DNA from: CAYMGQ01 sp964390055
Lineage (GTDB): Bacteria > Bacillota > Clostridia > Peptostreptococcales > Natronincolaceae
Direction of reading: 5' to 3'
Length of the DNA: 64,000 bases
NCBI GenBank assembly: GCA_964390055.1
Contig: CAYMGQ010000004.1
Span: 1-64,000, forward strand
The first letter of the stretch is position 1; each line of letters opens with the position of its first letter. The position numbers and the translations under genes were made by a program. The notes beneath the pieces were generated by a model, which worked only from the letters and a program-made list of their open reading frames with translations, did not search any database and was not told the DNA's origin. This document shows positions 61,480-64,000 of the stretch, piece after piece.

Positions 61480-62196
61480 CTAAGCCTTTTCCTTTAAAAA
61501 ATTTTTAAATTTTATAGGACAGGTATTCATGATTAGTTCCTCAGTTACTTGTAAGTCCTCAATTAATTTTAAGGCTGAAGAAAAATTACCAAGATCCTTT
61601 GAAATATGGGCATCACTACCAACTACAACCCTTACACCTTCATCTCTGCAAGCCTTTAGTATATTATAACAGTTTTCCCAACTACCAACCCTAAAGGAAC
61701 CGGGGGCCAAAGAACTATTATTAATCTCTATTAGGACATTGTACTCCTTGGCAGCCCTTGTCAGTCTGTTAATATCTATGGGGTAGGAGGGGTTTCCCGT
61801 GTGCCCTAGGATATGTATATAGGGAAGCTTCATCACATTAATAAGGGCATTGGTATTATCCTCTACACTGCCAGGTTTAACGCAGGGTTGGTGCAGGCTA
61901 GCAATCACCACATCTAAATCCTTTAAGACCTCCTCCGGCATATCTAAACCACCATCATAATCCATAATATTTACCTCTGCCCCCACCAATACTTCCACCC
62001 CATGAATTTTTTCTGGGACAACCCTTAGATTCCTAAAGTATATTAATTCCGGTCCCCCAGGCATCTTAGGACCATGCTCAGTAATGGCTATTAATTCAAA
62101 GTCAATTTTTTTAGCCTGGCTTGCCATTTCCTCAATAGTGCTATAAGCGTGTCCACTTGCAAGCGTGTGACAATGAACATCTAGAATAAGTTTCAT
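61480..62196 (-). CDS. PHP-domain metal-dependent hydrolase (YcdX-like phosphatase)
   Basis: About 238 residues of a PHP domain: DVHCHTLASGHAYST at the start (metal His), ITEHGP near residue 38, GAEVNIMDYDG, VIASLHQP, HILGHTGNP, EINNSS and VVGSDAH towards the end. These are the nine metal ligands of YcdX-type phosphatases. The ATG at 62196 follows GGAAGGTGG. The substrate is unknown. Confidence 0.92.
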   Translation of the reverse strand: MKLILDVHCHTLASGHAYSTIEEMASQAKKIDFELIAITEHGPKMPGGPELIYFRNLRVVPEKIHGVEVLVGAEVNIMDYDGGLDMPEEVLKDLDVVIASLHQPCVKPGSVEDNTNALINVMKLPYIHILGHTGNPSYPIDINRLTRAAKEYNVLIEINNSSLAPGSFRVGSWENCYNILKACRDEGVRVVVGSDAHISKDLGNFSSALKLIEDLQVTEELIMNTCPIKFKNFLKEKA

Positions 62197-62317
62197 ATAA
62201 TCCACCTTCCAAAAAAATTCTATTCCTATTATAATTAGTCTTTAGGAACATAGTATATTATACCCAGAAGGATTTTACAAAAACTCTCCTTTTATTTAAT
62301 GGCCTGGGCAAGAAAAA

Positions 62318-62339
62318 GGAGGTAGATAATCTACCCCCC
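62318..62339 (-). terminator. Terminator of the tiny membrane protein gene
   Basis: GGTAGAT/ATCTACC hairpin extended by GG/CC pairs; TTTTTCTT follows on the minus strand. Confidence 0.8.
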
Positions 62340-62358
62340 TAATCTACTTCCCTTAAGG

Positions 62359-62550
62359 CTAGCAGCTCCAGAAGTATCTTCCACCAAATAACAAGACTAG
62401 TAGTAGGAAGAAGAATAGTAAGCTATCACCGGCATCCCTAAATACTCCACAATTACAGAAGATGATGACCAGTAATAGGAAGAAAAATAGCAGGCTGCTT
62501 TGCCCTCCAAACATGCCACCAAAACCTACATTTTTAGTTACATCACTCAT
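62359..62550 (-). CDS. Tiny membrane protein with two SLLFFFLLLV repeats (paralogue)
   Basis: A 63-residue protein preceded by AAGGAGG. A Gly/Phe-rich start (GFGGMFGGQ) leads to SSLLFFFLLLVIIF, a CNCG linker, then GDSLLFFFLLLVLLFGGRYFW and a final Cys. The layout and most residues match the protein at 15367-15540, so they are paralogues, each with an internal duplication. Both have their own ribosome site and terminator. Likely a small membrane or spore-associated protein; function unknown. Confidence 0.83.
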   Translation of the reverse strand: MSDVTKNVGFGGMFGGQSSLLFFFLLLVIIFCNCGVFRDAGDSLLFFFLLLVLLFGGRYFWSC

Positions 62551-62648
62551 CTATAAATACCTCCTTTTTTGCCCATATTAAAACTATTCCTAGTCTTAAT
62601 ATATATTATGTGATTATTGAAAATTTGCTACCTATGTAAATTAAAAGA

Positions 62649-62674
62649 AGATAAGCCCTATACCAGGCCTATCT
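62649..62674 (-). terminator. Probable terminator of yerC
   Basis: AGATA-GGCCT/AGGGCTTATCT hairpin with small bulges followed by TCTTTTAATTT on the minus strand. Confidence 0.6.
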
Positions 62675-62694
62675 CCCTTTATAAATCCCTATCC

Positions 62695-63000
62695 CTACTT
62701 CTGATCATCTACTCCCAATCTTTTTAAAATAAGTTTATAACCCTCTGCTCCGTAGTGAACACACCTATTAACCCTGCTGATTGTAGCAGTACTTGCACCA
62801 GTCATCTTTTCTATCTCATTATAGGTACGACCCTCTTTTAATAATTTAGCTACTTGTAATCTCTGCGATATTGATTGTATTTCCCGAATAGTGCATATAT
62901 CCTCAAAAAACCTATAGCACTCTTCCATGGTCTGTAACTCTAGGACAGCCCTAAACAACTCGTCAATAAACTCATCTTGAATTTTTGATTGATAAGACAT
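62695..63000 (-). CDS. YerC/YecD family TrpR-like DNA-binding protein
   Basis: About 101 residues. The TrpR-like fold shows as LFRAVLELQTMEECYRFFEDICTIREI followed by a helix-turn-helix: QRLQVAKLLKEGRTYNEIEKMTGASTATISRVNRC. Members are helix-turn-helix proteins of unknown target. The ATG at 63000 follows GGGGTGAT. The similarity to TrpR is structural and does not make it a tryptophan regulator. Confidence 0.9.
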   Translation of the reverse strand: MSYQSKIQDEFIDELFRAVLELQTMEECYRFFEDICTIREIQSISQRLQVAKLLKEGRTYNEIEKMTGASTATISRVNRCVHYGAEGYKLILKRLGVDDQK

Positions 63001-63125
63001 TATATCACCCCAATGTATATTATCAGTCTCAAATAAAGCCACTCCCTATATCCTTTCCCTTATTATACTATATCATTTTAAAGTGTTAAACCTTCAAAAG
63101 AAATTAATTATTTTTCTAAATCATA

Positions 63126-63154
63126 TTGACAATCCATCCCATTATGAATATAAT
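63126..63154 (+). promoter_or_regulatory. Promoter of the metN leader
   Basis: TTGACA (63126-63131), 17-base spacer, TATAAT (63149-63154). Confidence 0.88.
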
Positions 63155-63186
63155 ACTTAATAGAATAAAAAATCCATACTAAAACT

Positions 63187-63292
63187 CTTATCAAGAGAGG
63201 TGGAGGGACTGGCCCAATGAAACCCGGCAACCACGATTTATTATCGAAGGTGCTAATTCCAGCAACATCTTGCTTTGATGTTGGCAGATAAG
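63187..63292 (+). ncRNA. SAM-I riboswitch, first copy
   Basis: S-box consensus: CTTATCAAGAGAGGTGGAGGGA, CTGGCCCAATGAAACCCGGCAA, GGTGCTAATTCCAGCAA and the closing GATAAG. P1 is CTTATC/GATAAG. ATAAGGGAGG (63288-63297) can pair with CCTC and CCTTAT inside the terminator as antiterminator. Confidence 0.97.
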
Positions 63293-63314
63293 GGAGGAAT
63301 CATTGATAATAATG

Positions 63315-63334
63315 CCTCTTTCCTTATAAAGAGG
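63315..63334 (+). terminator. Terminator of the first SAM riboswitch
   Basis: CCTCTTT/AAAGAGG hairpin followed by TTTTTTTATTT; its loop CCTTAT complements the aptamer closing strand. Confidence 0.93.
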
Positions 63335-63366
63335 TTTTTTTATTTGAAAATTTTATATTAATTACT

Positions 63367-63472
63367 CTTATCAAGAGAGGTGGAGGGACTGGCCCAATGA
63401 AACCCGGCAACCACGATTTATTATCGGAGGTGCTAATTCCAGCAACATCTTGCTTTGATGTTGGAAGATGAG
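63367..63472 (+). ncRNA. SAM-I riboswitch, second copy
   Basis: Exactly 180 bases after the first copy and nearly identical to it; differences are one base in the P3 region and two near the closing strand. P1 is CTTATC/GATGAG with one G-U pair. GATGAGGGGG (63467-63476) can pair with CCCTTTCATC (63492-63501) over 10 positions as antiterminator. Confidence 0.96.
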
Positions 63473-63492
63473 GGGGCTTGATTTTAATAAAC

Positions 63493-63507
63493 CCTTTCAT
63501 CTTGAGG
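63493..63507 (+). terminator. Weak terminator of the second SAM riboswitch
   Basis: CCTT/GAGG stem (one G-U) with loop TCATCTT, followed by ATTTTTTT. Same topology as the first platform but a shorter stem. Confidence 0.6.
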
Positions 63508-63550
63508 ATTTTTTTCTTTGCCTATAGTTAAAAATCAAGGAGGGGTAATA

Positions 63551-64000
63551 ATGATTGAGTTAAAAAACCTTAGTAAATTATATGAATCAAGGGAGGGCAA
63601 TGTAATGGCCCTTAATAATGTAGACCTTAGAATAGAAGAGGGTGAAATATATGGAGTTATGGGTCTTAGTGGTGCTGGCAAGTCCACATTAATTCGTTGC
63701 ATTAATTTATTGGAACCCCCCACTACTGGGGAGGTATGGGTGGATGGGATCCTTTTAACGGAATTACCCGCCCGCTCCCTCCGTCAATCTCGAAAAAATA
63801 TGGGAATGATCTTCCAAAGTTATAATTTACTTACCAGTAGGACGGTGGAAAAAAACATTGCCTTTCCCCTTGAAATTCATAAAACACCCAAGGATCAAAT
63901 AAATCAAAGGGTAGATGAATTATTGCACCTAGTTGGACTAGAAGACAGGAGGAAATACTACCCCTCCCAATTGAGTGGGGGGCAAAGACAGAGGGTAGCC
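63551..64000 (+). CDS. metN: Methionine ABC transporter ATP-binding protein, 3' end cut off
   Basis: The first 150 codons of a MetN-type ATPase: IELKNLSKLYES start, Walker A GLSGAGKST near residue 39, IFQSYNLLTSRTVEKNIAFPLE with the Q-loop, and signature LSGGQRQR at the window edge. GGAGGGG precedes the ATG. Two SAM riboswitches upstream support methionine uptake. The permease and binding-protein genes are expected beyond the window. Confidence 0.94.
   Translation, partial: MIELKNLSKLYESREGNVMALNNVDLRIEEGEIYGVMGLSGAGKSTLIRCINLLEPPTTGEVWVDGILLTELPARSLRQSRKNMGMIFQSYNLLTSRTVEKNIAFPLEIHKTPKDQINQRVDELLHLVGLEDRRKYYPSQLSGGQRQRVA

Larger units (their letters stand above)
63001..63550. other. Intergenic region carrying two riboswitches
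   Basis: Between yerC and metN: a SigA promoter, two S-box aptamers each with its own expression platform, and the metN ribosome site (GGAGGGG). The first 120 bases belong to the yerC upstream region, where no clear promoter was recognised. Confidence 0.8.

Noticed and set aside
62695..63000. Calling the YerC protein a tryptophan repressor because of the nearby trp operon
   Set aside because: YerC/YecD proteins only share the TrpR fold; the trp operon is already under T-box control and is some 5 kb away.
1..64000. CRISPR arrays, insertion sequences, prophage or attachment sites
   Set aside because: No regularly spaced repeats, transposase or integrase genes were seen on either strand.

Overview
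The window looks like part of the chromosome of a low-GC, anaerobic, spore-forming Firmicute of the Clostridia/Tissierellia type. Reasons: AT-rich sequence, strong GGAGG-type ribosome binding sites, an rph-rdgB-yfcE cluster beside a GerM-like lipoprotein, Firmicute riboswitches and T-boxes, a sigma-54 activator, and a molybdoenzyme with a probable selenocysteine codon. Nearly all genes before 58.5 kb are on the minus strand. No species can be named from the sequence alone.

Layout. 1-7 kb: tRNA-His (cut by the window edge), tRNA-Arg, yfcE-like, rdgB, rph, GerM-like, a UPF0316 membrane protein, an AMIN/Amidase_3 cell-wall amidase and an AIR-synthase-like protein. 7-14.4 kb: a signalling operon behind a c-di-GMP-I riboswitch: FapA, STAS antagonist, membrane RsbW-like kinase, membrane GAF protein, HD-GYP protein and SpoIIE/RsbU phosphatase. 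15.4-19.6 kb: a TPP-riboswitch operon for uptake of a thiamine precursor. 19.8-24 kb: polyamine transporter potABCD, with potC frameshifted. 24-31.5 kb: a GGDEF/EAL protein, ligA and pcrA.

31.6-43 kb is the most interesting block. It holds TatC and TatA, a polyferredoxin, an NtrC-type regulator, a Cache histidine kinase, a periplasmic binding protein, a four-cluster Fe-S subunit, a TorD chaperone and a TtrA/SrdA/ArrA-like molybdoenzyme. The molybdoenzyme reads through an in-frame TGA exactly at the molybdenum-ligand position and has an apparent one-base frameshift in a G run. Two perfect -24/-12 sigma-54 promoters (TTGGCAC-N5-TTGCT) lie in front of the polyferredoxin and the molybdoenzyme. 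Together these look like a substrate-induced extracellular respiratory reductase with its own sensor, regulator and export genes.

43-60 kb is aromatic amino-acid biosynthesis. On the minus strand are trpEDCFBA (no trpG) behind a Trp T-box whose antiterminator/terminator module is duplicated, then tyrA-aroA-pheA-aroC-aroB-(chorismate mutase/shikimate kinase fusion)-aroD-aroE-lplA. Divergently on the plus strand is the DAHP synthase gene aroF, preceded by a leader peptide packed with Phe/Tyr/Trp codons and a terminator. The end of the window has a TDT-family transporter, a C_GCAxxG_C_C protein, a PHP hydrolase, a tiny repeat-bearing membrane protein paralogous to one at 15.4 kb, YerC, and metN behind two tandem SAM-I riboswitches.
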